From positions 3,844,001 to 3,908,000 of the forward strand of contig JAETXT010000009.1 in assembly GCA_019188255.1 (NCBI GenBank): a stretch of DNA of 64,000 nucleotides. Reading direction: 5' to 3'. Position numbers and translations under genes: made by a program. This DNA is from Verticillium longisporum (taxonomy: Eukaryota; Ascomycota; Sordariomycetes; Glomerellales; Plectosphaerellaceae). Of the stretch, positions 48,901 to 61,535 are shown one piece after another. The notes beneath the pieces were generated by a model, which had not been told where the DNA came from, did not search any database, and saw only the letters and a program-made list of their open reading frames with translations. How positions within the stretch are numbered: position 1 is the stretch's first letter; every line of letters begins with the position of its first letter.

Positions 48901-50579
48901 TAGGGCTAGGATTATTAGAAGCTATTAAGGATAGGATAATAGATAGGAGGTAGTATACCTTTTACTTAATATAGTTATAGTTAAGGGTAAGGTTAAGGGT
49001 AAAGTTAAGCCTTATATTAAAGGGCTATCTATTAATAAAGGTAGGAAGGAAGTTAAAATTCCAGTCTTATAAGTAATTAATATTATTAATAAGTATATAC
49101 CCTAAGTCGGATAGCTTATAGAAAGTAGGTAATATATCTAGTAGGTATATTATTATCGATAGTAAAGCGGGTAAATATAAATAAGATATTAATTTTATAA
49201 TAAAATTAGGAATAGATAAAGGGGCGGGAAGTAAATTAGAAGTAGGCCTCTAATTAGCTAGGTACCTAAAACGGCCCTATTTTAGAGGTAGAAGGGGTAG
49301 GAGGTCTTCTTTTAAGCTCCTATTAGCGATACTTATAGGGTACCTTAGACTTAGAAGGTAGTCGATAGTAACTTCAGGAAGGCCCTTAATAGCTCTTTAA
49401 TATACTACCTATTACTTTATTCTACCTCTTCTCTTCTAACCCTTCTCTTCTATATCCCTCCTATCTATTAACGCTATATTATATTACTATTAGAATAGGA
49501 CTATTAGAATAGGAGTAGTATCTAATCTATATCGTTAATATACCTCGGAGGAAGGCATTTAGTAGTAGTACTAAGTTCGATAACGATAACGAGCTTAGCT
49601 ATTAATCGAGAGTCTACTTTAACCCTAATACTAGCCCTAATACTAAATATTAATATTCTAATATTAAGGGTCCTACTCCTACTTATAACGAAGATTATAT
49701 AATAAGCGATATTAATAATAACGACTCTTCCGATATAGAGGCCTATTTTAGAAGTAATAATAACTCTTCCCTTAATAACGCCCTTAGTAAGTATTAGCCC
49801 TATCCTCTAGGTATTAACGTAGACTAATATTATTAAATACTATTAACTTTACTAATACTAAGGTCGACGATACCGCTTAAGAGAGCCTACCTACTAGGTT
49901 TAACGACGTAGAGCTTCTTTAAGCTATAGACTATAACGAGCTCTCTAATAATAGCTAAGACGCCTAGGCCGTTAAGATATAGGTATTCGATAAAGATAAT
50001 ATAATCGACGAGTCTAATACTAATACTAATATTAATACTAATACTAATACCGATATAGATATAACTAGATAACCTATAAGTTATATTAATTAGCCTTAGC
50101 TTAGTACTATCGAGACTAATATATAGTAGTAATCCGACCTAATAATCGTTTAGACTTACCGCTAGCCTAATAACCTAACTATACTATACCCTTATTAATA
50201 GAACTAGTTCTAGCTAATAATTAACTTCTAGCTAGCCCTCGGCTTATATACTTATATCTTTAGTATAAACTATACCGAATATAGTACCCTTCGCAAGATC
50301 CTATATCTAATATAGAGTACGGATACTACTTAATTACCGAACTAGCTATCGACCTTTTATAATAAAGTCTCCTATTAATTCCCGTTTATAAATATAAAGC
50401 GTAATTAGGTAGCTCTTAACCCTAATAAATTACCGACTTATTACGTAGAGCGTAAGTAAGAGGAGCGTCTACGTACTAGTAAAACCTTAACTAACCTATA
50501 TATAATCGATCTATATAACCTTTTTATTAACCTCCTATTATTAGATATTATATAATCTATATATTAGGGCCTAGCCTAC

Positions 50580-52440
50580 TTTATTAATAACCCTTTAGAA
50601 CTCTTCGAATCGCTAAGCTAGGCATTATTAGTATATACGATATCGGGGCAGTTTACCTATATTATAGACGGCGAGGGCTTCTAGATCGATATAGTACTAT
50701 TATCTAAGTTCGTTATCTATAGCTATATTAACGAACTATATAATTATTAAACTACGAGCGCTAATAATGCTAGCGCTAGTTATATTAATTATATCCGAGC
50801 TATAGGCTACGACTATCGCAACTCGCCTATCCTAGATATAAAGGGTATAATCGTTCTATAGATTAAGGAGGCCTTTAGTTATATTAGTAGTCGCTCTATA
50901 GAGTTACGACCTAAATATCCTTATCCTACTAAGCCCTAAGAGCTCTTAGAGCTTATACTTATTAATAATATTACCTAGGTCCTAGAGGAATACCTTATTA
51001 AGCGTATCTCCGTTATCTCTTATAACTACTAGACTAATAAGACCTTCGACGACTTTAGTCCTAAAGTCTAGAAGCCTACGTAAGGTAAGGGTCAGGGCAA
51101 GGGCAAGGATAAGGTATAGTAGAAGTATACCCCTCGAGGCTAGGCTATTAGACCTAGTTTCAATATCTAATATATATTCTATACTATAGCTTATTAGCTT
51201 ATACCCCTTTATTATATATTACTAATTCGAGCTAAGCTTAAGATCGTAGTCTATAGTAGAGGACTCTTCGAGTAATAGGACTAGCTAGATGAGGATATAG
51301 TAATCTCCTATCCTATCCTCTACTTTATCGACGGCTTTAATCTATACCGAAACTTATACCGTTCCCTAATCGGCTTTTACGCTATTATTATAGGCCTATT
51401 AGGCGAGGAACGTTACTACGCTATTAATATCCTCCTAATTATATTAAGCCCCTATAGATCGAACTTCGACGATAATATTAAGGCCCTATAGTCCCTTAAA
51501 TCGATAGAATTTAATATTAAGGCTACTATTAATAGTAAAGAGTAAATCATTATCGTACTTATACTCTACTACCTTAGCGATATACCTTAATAGGATAAGA
51601 ATAGTAGCTTTAGGGGCCTAAAAGCCTATAAGTTCTATCGGTTCTACTTTATTAGTAAATAGGCCTCTAAGTTAGGGAACCTATTAGCGATTATCGACTT
51701 CGATATCGTAACTTATAGCTAATACTACTACTAATATCTAGAAATACGGAAGGATATATCGTCTATTACTATTACTACTAGCTAGGCCTAGTATAGAACT
51801 ATATAGGGCATTAAAGAGGTATCGCTACCTCTTACTATACTATCCCCTATACTAGACCTTATTTAGACTCGGCTACCTAATCCAATATACTCTAAGTTCT
51901 AGGGCATCTCTAAGTTAATATATACCCTATTACTAGATCTACTAATAGAAGTAAGTAAGAAGGAGTATACCTATACGCTTTAGTCTTAGCCCTTCCCTCC
52001 TAGTTAGGAGCGACTATAATTACTTATCTACTATCTAAAGAGCTACTTATTAGCTATATTAGCTCGGTAGTCCGTTATTATCCCGACTCTTCTTCGGGCC
52101 TAGCTCGAGCCCTACTACGTATATACGTAATTCATAAACGCTACTATAGTTAAGCTCGAAGGCCAGTTAAATACCTACTAAGTAATCGACTATATTATCT
52201 AGGCTTATACGTAGCTTACTAAATCGAATAGCATTCTTATAAGGCTTAAGGTCTCGAAGTATAATCGTAATTATCTATAGGATAATATTATAGCATCTCG
52301 TCGCCTCTACTAATAGCTCTATTAGATCGCTACTCGTTCGATCGTTACTAACCCCCGGACTTAGGGTAGTGCTATTAGTAGTCGTTAGGGTTCTATCGTC
52401 TCTATCGTAGCTAATCGTTAGGGCTCTATTACTAGTTTAG
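50580..52440 (+). pseudogene. Degenerate transposase-like protein (tentatively Tnp2-like)
   Basis: A single plus-strand phase (bases divisible by three) stays protein-like for about 620 codons with only TAG and TAA interruptions. Readable parts are NNPLELFESLS (50,586-50,618), SGQFTYIIDGEGF near 50,655, a Lys/Gly-rich basic stretch near 51,080-51,125, YFIDGFNLYRNLYRSLIGFY (51,321-51,380), SNFDDNIKAL (51,459-51,488) and GLKAYKFYRFYFISK (51,618-51,662). The FIDGFxLYRNxYRSLxGxY and SNFDD motifs resemble large fungal proteins annotated as Tnp2-family transposases, from my recollection and not from a search. The C-terminal part has repeated Arg/Gln/Gly/Ser. The gene is inactive in this copy. The true start lies upstream of where I can follow it. 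Confidence 0.5.
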
Positions 52441-54655
52441 TATTAGCCGGTTAAGATATCCCTCTCCCGAATATCGAAGAGGGGGGTACTATTATAGTAG
52501 TAGCTCCTATAGCTAAGCTACTAAAGTATATAACTTAATATATATACGATATAATATGCCCTAATATCTATATTAGTATCTATTACCCTATAATCGTAGA
52601 AGAGTATACGCTACCTATAAATATAAATACGCTACTAGGAGAGAATTAGTATAGGTAAGTATAAACCCTTTAAGATAGGAAGATAGGTAAAGGAGGGAGG
52701 GGGCTTAATATACCTACTTAGAGGTACCTATAGAGTATAATCTAGGCTATCGCTAATCTATAGACTATCTTATAGATAGTTTAAGAAGAAGGTATATAAG
52801 ACGAATTATATTAATATCGAGTATCTACTATTAATAAAGGTTAATATATAATTAACTATACGCTTTATTCTTTATAACTCTTTCTACTAATATAATAGTA
52901 AACTTATATCGTAAATAAATAAGTTCTATAAAGCTTACCCGATATTCTTCGATAATATACTTCTATATATAGATAAGTATAATATACTAATAGAGCTCGA
53001 TAAGGAACTTAATATATTTAGCGCTAATTCTAACTACTATTATACGACTATTATTAGATAGCTTACCGCTAATATAGTTTATACGATCCGCTATAATATT
53101 AACGACGACTAATCGCTACCTACGAAGCACTCGAATATATTAGATAACTTTAAGCGATACCTACGCTAAGCGTATACCGATGAATATAGGGTCTAGTCGA
53201 TATTTAAGTTTAGTAGTAAGCGTATCTAATAGTCTAATAAAATAGCCTTTATAGATAAGTAAGCTAGCTAGCCCTAGGGCAGTTCTTTAAAGCTTTTCGC
53301 CTAGTAAAGTAGTTTTAGGGGCATTATAATATTAGCGATAGCCTTAAATAAGGCTTTTACTAAAGTAGACCTATTATTCTTATCGTAACGCTAACTATAA
53401 TAATCTATTACTAAAGCTATTAATATTATCGTAATTCCATTAGATAATAACTATATAAGTCCTTTAATTAATTATTCTATTATTTTTAATATAAAGGAAA
53501 AAGGTCTAACGATAGCGTATTTATATACTATCGAGAAATCGATAACTAAAAATAGGGCATTTTCAAAGGCCTCGAAATTTCTAATATTATAAGAAAAGAT
53601 ACCTAAAAAGCTATAGAATCGCATATTACTTAGTATACTAGTATTAATAGTACTAGCAATATAATATAGGCGACTAGTATATACTTTAGGATACTAATAC
53701 TTTAATATTATAATAGGGACTTCTAGTACTTCGTTTTCACTTAAGGCGACTATATTAGATATAGTAAGTATAATTTAATAAGTTAGATTAACTAGATCTT
53801 TATTTATATAGCCCTATTCGACGATTAGTATTATATCTTTATCGTAATTATACCTATTAATATCCTAGCTAATAAGGATAATATACTTAGACTATATCTC
53901 GTAGAGCATTTATATAAGCCTATCCTAATCGGAATTAATTCGATTATACCTACTTAACTATATATCGTCCGCATTAGTAATAAGGCAACTATCTAAGTCG
54001 ACTAGTAGGTCGAATAGCTATAAGCTAGAGCTATTACTATTACTATTATTATTACTATAGTAGGACTTTAATTAATAAAAGTAAGATAAAGTAAATATCT
54101 ATTATAATTACTATACTAATATAATATACTATTAGGTTCTCTAATTATATTATAACTAATATATTAATCTATTAAAATATAATACTAATTGCTAGATATA
54201 CTACTAGACGGGACTAATATACTACTACTACTATAATAGCTATAAGTCTAATTAAACCTCCCTACTAAAATGGCTTCTACTAATATATCTAGGATAGTAT
54301 TAATAGTCTACTATATATACTAGGGTCAATTAGGATATAGTGAATTCGGGTAGTATCGGTATATCGGTATATCGGCATATCGGCGTTATAGGTATTATCG
54401 GGTAGAAGGGGGAGGAATTAGAGGATTCAGTAAGCTCAGTAAATAGTTAATATTACGAATATATATATATTAAAAGGAAAATCGTAGTAATTAATAAGCT
54501 AATAGGATATAGGAAAGGAGCGCCTTATTATTAGTCCTCTATATTAGCTATAACTATAGGCAATAGCTATAATGCTACCCACTAATGCGCAACGGCTACT
54601 TTTTAAGTTAACCTATTTAACTTTGCAATGGTTACCCGCAATTATACCACTACTA

Positions 54656-55610
54656 TTGGCTCAGCAACTACACCTTCCTCTATAATTGTCCCGGTAAGGT
54701 AGTTCTAGGTAGCCTCTAATGCGAATAGAATGGAATGGCCTGCCCTGTGGCCGTGCCTTGTGGCTGCCTGTGGCCATGCCTTGTGGCTGCCTATGGCCTG
54801 ACCTGTAAGCACGTGCCTACTGTTACAAGCACAGTGAGTGGAACGGTCACGTGACCTCAGAGTTATCAGAGCTCGGTGATCACCGTCAGGTGACCTTCTA
54901 TCGTAATCACGGCACAGTCTTTCTAACGTAGGTAAGGTAATCACGGCAAGGTCATCACGGAACAGTAATCACCGATTAGGAGACTACTAGTCACATAACT
55001 AGGAGGAATAATATACAGAGATCTAGCTAACGCTCTCCCTAAAGGAGAGGGCATCTTGCTTTAACACCTTCAATTGAGTGCTTGAACTACGAGATCACCG
55101 GCCCCCGCGGCCACGACCATATGACTTTGACTTGTCTCTCTTAGTCTCTCTAAGTCTCTGGTAATCCAACTGTGCTTTTAATGATACACAAACCCTTCCG
55201 CTTAGTCATCGCCGAGCCCTCGGCAACCGCATCACGTTCCCTCGTGCCGGCCTCCTTACATTAGGTACCTAAGTAACGGAAGCGTATCCCGTCCCATGCT
55301 ATCCGTCTTACGGCATCGTTTCCGATGAATACCTTCTCATGATATACGACTTTCGCTGCGGGACTCCATAACGGCACAACCTTATCGCTAGTCCATCTTA
55401 TCCCGTCTTTTAATATTCGTGTTCCCGTGCTAGCTAAAGGCATATCGAATCGGCCTCGTCGCTCCGTACCTATGTATCAACGGATTGGGTACCGATGCGT
55501 CGGCATCTGATGGCGATGAACGTGTTAATGGAGAAGGATGTCCCCCCTCAACGGGCTCGCCCTTGATGTTCTATAGATGACGCCTTGAAGAGAGCAGACT
55601 CGTAATTACA
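54656..55610. other. Intergenic region upstream of the proline cluster
   Basis: Normal composition resumes. It holds a 23-bp tandem repeat, a cluster of palindromes and ATCACGG repeats, and a hairpin CTCTCC-CTAAA-GGAGAG at about 55,033-55,049. A 60-codon minus-strand frame (55,443 to 55,261) has a plausible composition but no recognised motif. No gene is supported. Confidence 0.45.
54746..54791. repeat. 23-bp direct tandem repeat
   Basis: Two copies, TGTGGCCGTGCCTTGTGGC and TGTGGCCATGCCTTGTGGC each followed by TGCC (54,746-54,768 and 54,769-54,791), differing by one G/A transition. A partial third copy follows. The region is CA/TG-rich, so it has not been through RIP. Confidence 0.85.
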
Positions 55611-57076
55611 ATGAGTCTCAACACGAAATCAGCAATGATGCAGCTTGACAGGGCCTGGCCACGCATCAGTTCTCCAAGAGCCCTTCGCGGCATCACCGCT
55701 TCCCCAAGCAGGAGACAACTCACCAGCCTCGCTGGAAAACCAGCCCAGACGGGAGAAAGGTCCCCAGAGCCGGCAAAAGCAAAAGCGCCACTATCCGTAC
55801 TCCCCAACACTGTCCTCCTGAGATCTTGGCTCCTCGCCGCCATCTCATCCAAGCCCTATCTCCTCCGCGCTTCGCTGGCGTGCCTGTCATGGCTCACAAC
55901 CACGTCCGGCGGCATCATCTTCAACGTGAACAAGAATCCCGTCTTGCATTTCGTTCTGAAGAATACCTTCTACAAGCAATTCTGCGCCGGCGAGCAGCGT
56001 CCGAGGCGAGGAGCACCCTTCGACAGATGAAAGACTTTGGATTCCGCGGGACGATTCTCACCTACGCCAAAGAGACCTCTTTTGATCAAGCAACCAACAA
56101 AGTCCATCGGCAAGGGGCAGCAATTGAAACAAACAGGGGCGAATGCGAATACATCGGGCCCTGGGCCGAAGGAACACTCGAGACAGTCGACCTGCTGGGT
56201 GACGGCGATCAGCTCGCTCTCAAGTGAGCAAGGAACTCCCGCTCTGAGATTGCAGAAGACTAACCCAGAGACAGGCTGACTGGAGCTGGTCCTCTCGTCT
56301 GCGATGCGTTGACCGCAGGACAGCTTCCACCCAAAGCAATGATGGACGTGCTCCACGAGATTTGCCGTCGGGCGAGGAGCAAGAATGCCCGCATCATCAT
56401 CGACGCTGAGTCCCAGCATTACCAGAAGGGCATTTGCCTGGTGGGAATGGAGCTGGCCCACATTTACAACCGCGACGGCTGTGCACGGATCTACAACACA
56501 TATCAGGCGTATCTGAAGAGCACGGCGGCAACCCTCGACTCGCACCTGAAGCAGGCCGCAGAGGAAGGGTTCACGCTCGGCCTGAAGCTCGTCCGCGGGG
56601 CCTACATGTCTTCAGACAAGAGGTCTCTGATCCACGACACCAAGCAGGACACGGACAATGCGTATAACGCCATCTCACAGGGGGCGCTCAAGTGCGAGAT
56701 TGGGAGGATCGGTGCGCCGGGCGGGCTCCCGTTCCCGTCGGTCGACCTCTTTCTTGCAAGTCACAACAGGGAGAGCTTGGTGGCGGCGCACAAGACACAT
56801 CAGTCCCGCGTGCAGCTGGGCCTGCCGACTGTTCAGCTGGATTTCGCCCAGCTGCATGGCATGTCTGATGATCTCAGTTTTGATCTCGTGCAGATGGGGG
56901 CACGTGGCGACCATGCACCGGGCGTATACAAGTGCTCCACATGGGGTACACTCGGGCAGTGTCTGGCTTATCTGATGAGGAGGGCAGCGGAGAACAGGGA
57001 TGCCGTTTCGAGGAGCAGTGATGAGTATCGAGCTCTGAAGAAGGAGGTCCGAGGACGGCTTGGGTTTAGGCGTTAG
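55611..57076 (+). pseudogene. PUT1: Proline dehydrogenase (mitochondrial, FAD), with apparent frameshift
   Basis: Catalyses the first step of proline catabolism, L-proline to P5C, at the mitochondrial inner membrane. Exon 1 (55,611-56,223) begins with an Arg/Ser-rich mitochondrial presequence, then LSVLPNTVLLRSWL and NKNPVLHFVLKNTFYKQFCAGE. At about 55,994-55,997 the reading phase must change for the family homology to continue as ASEARSTLRQMKDFGFRGT. One base appears to be missing, so the literal frame ends after 139 codons at 56,030. A 51-bp intron (56,224-56,274; GTGAGC, branch CTAAC, CAG) leads to exon 2, with DAESQHYQKG, YQAYLKST, LGLKLVRGAYM, the FAD/substrate-barrel motifs LASHNRES and QLHGMSD, and the C-terminal YLMRRAAEN whose Arg pair binds the substrate carboxylate. 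The whole would be about 471 residues. All other motifs are intact, so this is either a very young lesion or a sequencing error. Confidence 0.85.
56224..56274 (+). other. Intron in proline dehydrogenase
   Basis: GTGAGC donor, ACTAAC branch site and GACAG acceptor. Splicing gives ALK-LTGAG, as expected for the family (VALKxTGAG region). Confidence 0.85.
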
Positions 57077-57522
57077 CTACCTAGGTACCTACCTACCTTG
57101 AGGTGCCTACCTCCCATAAGATACCTACCTGCCTTGCCTAGGCACATAGGTACCTTGATCAGGAATACAGGCTATAAAGATGTGTCGGAATCATGTCCTT
57201 TTCTGTGGCTAATCAGTGCGACAAATCGGGAGGCAAGCCGTTGATGACCAACTTTTCGTGCGGGAAGCATGGCGTAGTGAAAGCGGGGCAGGCGGGGCAA
57301 CGCCGATATGGTGCGGGGATGCGGGGATGCCGAGAAAAGCGCGTTACGGCATCACTCCGGCTTCCGCTTCCGCTTCCCCCTCCAGCCCCCGCTTCTCCGA
57401 CGATTCAGTGTTATCTCTCTGAGTTGATTCCCCAATTTGACCAACTTACATCTAATACAACGATCAGGATTAAGAAAGGCCGTCAGAGTGTCTTTCATTC
57501 AATCAGCTACAAGTCAATCAAG
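57077..57522. other. Intergenic region with dispersed TACCTAGGTACCT motifs
   Basis: The first 80 bases (57,077-57,155) are filled with variants of TACCTAGGTACCTACC and ATAGGTACCTT, the same theme as at 45,998-46,047. The rest is the putative promoter and 5' UTR of the P5C reductase gene, with a CTTCCGCTTCCGCTTCC pyrimidine-rich stretch around 57,359-57,375. No TATA box is certain and no gene is supported. Confidence 0.5.
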
Positions 57523-58524
57523 ATGGGAGTCGAAGACATGGATGGCTTGACGCTCTGTATGCTGGGCTGTGGTATGTTGCACATCGTGTGCTATCTGTGA
57601 CCATCCCTCCTTCTGACATATCCAATCCCAGGAAACCTGGGCCTCGCGATCCTGCAGAACCTTGTGAAGCCCCCTCAAACCGCAGATGCCACAAAGCTGC
57701 CTATCCAGCGCTTCACCGTCTGCGTCCGCAGCAGCGCAACTGAACAAAAGCTGGCAGATAAGTTCCGCACTAACGCAGACACCGTCACCGTATCTTCCGG
57801 CAAGAATATCCAAGCACTAAAGCAAGCCGACGTAATTATTCTCGCAGTCGATCCTGCCGATATAGTATCAACCCTTAAAGAGCAAGGCATAGCTGAAGCC
57901 TTATCGTCCCCTAATAACGGCCGCCCAAAGCTCCTCATCAGCGTCGTCGCAGGCTGGACTCGGCAGGACCTCGAAAAGACCATCTTTGGCACGCCGACAG
58001 ATACATCCAATGCAGATAGCGGTCGTACATGGGTTATACGGACGCTGCCCAACGTCGCCGCCCAAGTAGCCCAGTCCCTGACCGCCATTGAGATATCGGA
58101 TCCCGCCCCCCCCGGCTGGGCCCTTAAGCTGTGCGACACCATATTCAATCAGATTGGCAAGACAGTTCACATTCCTCCTGCTCTCATGGACGCTACGACA
58201 GCCTTGGGTGGCTCGACTCCCGCCTTCTTCGCTGTCATCTGCGATGCCCTCATCGACGCGGCCGTCGCCGTTAGCGTGCCCAGGCCTCTGGCTCATACCA
58301 TGACTTTCCAGTCCATGCTGGGCACGGCTGCAATGATGCAAGGTGGTCTTCATCCCGCCTTGCTCAAGGATCAGGGGACTTCTCCAGAGGGTTGCACCAT
58401 TGGAGGACTCATGGTCATGGAAGAGGGCGCAGTGAGGGGGCATATCGGCAAGGCCTTGAGGGAGGCTGTCACGATCGCTCGGCAGATGGGCAAGAACCCT
58501 CATGTCAACGATACTCGTCAGTAG
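57523..58524 (+). CDS. PRO3: Pyrroline-5-carboxylate reductase
   Basis: Reduces P5C to L-proline with NAD(P)H, the last step of proline synthesis. Exon 1 (57,523-57,571) encodes MGVEDMDGLTLCMLGCG. A 60-bp intron (57,572-57,631; GTATGT, branch CTGAC, CCCAG) is followed by exon 2 to the TAG at 58,522-58,524, giving 313 residues. Splicing completes the dinucleotide-binding motif LGCGNLGLAI (residues 14-23). Further family features are SSATEQKLADKF, the VIILAVDP strand, LLISVVAG, RTLPNVAAQV, and the P5CR signature TTALGGSTPAFFAVICDALID, ending with a MEEGAVRGHIGKAL region. The start is supported because the frame beginning at the later ATG (57,664) would lack the Rossmann motif. The gene lies 446 bases downstream of proline dehydrogenase on the same strand. 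Placing a biosynthetic-type enzyme among catabolic genes suggests P5C/proline cycling or use of a different imine substrate. A C-terminal extension is absent. Confidence 0.93.
57572..57631 (+). other. Intron in P5C reductase
   Basis: GTATGT donor, TTCTGAC branch region and ATCCCAG acceptor; joins GLTLCMLGCG to NLGLAILQNL. Confidence 0.88.
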
Positions 58525-58545
58525 GTGAGTGTTCACAGGGGGGGA

Positions 58546-59082
58546 TCAGGGGTTCTTATTGTTAATACCATGAATATGCACCAGCGCTGCGCGTGGATTT
58601 TCGTCAGGCAGCATCGTCTTAGGAATCACTGATGCCAGCCAGCTGGGCAAGGTGAATGATCCCAAGACTGCGAGGGCGTCGCGGAACAGGAAGGTCACTG
58701 TCGGCGCTGTTGTAGATATGGCTACACTCTTGTTCGCATTTTGAGGCCTAATCAACACTGCTTCCTGTGGCGAGCATGTTTCGGTGGCGTGCATCTGCAG
58801 GAAGCCAACACCCTTCTTGAGCCCGAGAGGAACGTTGACCATAAAGGTCGACAAGAAGACGATTGGCGCCCGAGATGGTTCGCTTGTGAACTCCTTGCAC
58901 AGAGTATCGGCTCTATTTGCTACAACGTCTGTCGTCACGTATAACGCCAATATGATTCCCAAAGCTTTGATGTGATGAAGTGCCCTGGCTTCCTCAGAGC
59001 AGCGACCCCGATCGATGTCAGGGTGCGGAGTAGGATCTGGCCGGTTGCCGCTTGCGCCATGATGGCCCCGAAACAAGGGCAT
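58546..59082 (-). pseudogene. Minus-strand protein fragment, possibly a fungal mitochondrial membrane protein
   Basis: Two minus-strand phases look coding. An ATG at 59,060 opens MAQAATGQILLRTLTSIGVA and runs about 33 residues to SKLWESYWRY before a stop. From about 58,960 a different phase continues with LGIILALYVTTDVVANRAD, then VNVPLGLKKGVGFLQMHATE and APTVTFLFRDALAVLGSFTLP, ending in RAALVHIHGINNKNP at 58,546. The FLFRDAL/SFTLP stretch is of a kind I associate with poorly characterised fungal mitochondrial carrier-like proteins, but I could not confirm this. The phase change, short length and abrupt end suggest a decayed gene, or an intron I could not place. It sits between P5C reductase and P5C dehydrogenase, in opposite orientation. 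Confidence 0.35.
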
Positions 59083-59611
59083 CTCGGAACATGGTACTTT
59101 GATATGAGGCTTCTAGGTAGCTTACCTGTCCATGATTGTAAGTATTGGAGATATCAGCGCCGCAGATAGCCTTCCGGCTGCGACGTCAGCCGCGAGGAGC
59201 CTCGTGAGATGGTCTGGCAGACTCCTACTTCTTCCCTCCACCCGAAGATTCAGTGGTCATGGTGGTGAGGGGCAGAACATGATCCAGTCGGGTCAGCCGC
59301 CGTTATGCGGATCCCCACCTCCGATGCCCCGTTACCGGCCGGGTCAGCATCCGACAGCGCCCCGACCGAACCAACCCCGCAGAGAGGCCGGGAGCTACCC
59401 CAATTTCTAGTATCATGGCTCCAGGGTCAATCGACTGCCAACTTTGCTCTACAAGATCTCAAGCTTCGGCCTTTGGTTTGTCTGGTTTCAAGAATACACT
59501 TTTTTTGTTCGTTTTTTTTTTCTGTCCGCCAAATGCACGCGTTTTGTTGATTTTCACCCGCAGTTGAATACCTCATCCCACAGTGCCTATCGCAAGACAT
59601 TGCCCGTCAAG
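59083..59611. promoter_or_regulatory. Putative promoter region of P5C dehydrogenase
   Basis: No gene is supported here. The 100 bases before the start hold a long pyrimidine tract (T-rich, 59,499-59,525, including T9 at 59,512-59,520) followed by CCGCAGTTGAATACCTCATCC and the start context GTCAAGATGC, a common layout for well-expressed fungal genes. The upstream part has CCGGCCGGGTCAG-like GC-rich stretches (59,335-59,345). The regulatory role is inferred from position. Confidence 0.4.

Positions 59612-61535
<1,924 letters not shown>

Larger units (their letters stand above)
46121..54655. mobile_element. RIP-mutated DNA-transposon-like element with terminal inverted repeats
   Basis: The 8.5 kb AT-rich, CA/TG-depleted block is bounded by imperfect inverted repeats. 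The left end reads TAATAATGGTTATA and then AACCATTGCGAAA (from 46,121 and 46,140). The right end, read on the minus strand from 54,655, gives TAGTAGTGGTATAA and then AACCATTGCAAAG. Differences in the outer part are mostly G/A, as RIP would give. No target-site duplication was found, so the exact ends are uncertain. A transposase-like frame lies at 50,580-52,440. Size, TIRs and a single large protein suggest a class II element (tentatively Tnp2/CACTA- or Plavaka-like). Composition and stops show it is inactive. Confidence 0.6.

Noticed and set aside
55970..56545. Minus-strand 191-codon frame opposite proline dehydrogenase
   Set aside because: It crosses the intron and both phases of the real gene and has no recognisable domain.
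57193..57600. 135-codon frame starting at 57,193 as a separate gene
   Set aside because: It runs through the promoter and exon 1 of P5C reductase and into its intron in another phase; no motif.
57675..58536. Minus-strand open frames of 157 and 211 codons opposite P5C reductase
   Set aside because: Shadows of the plus-strand coding sequence; no motifs, whereas the plus strand has full family homology.
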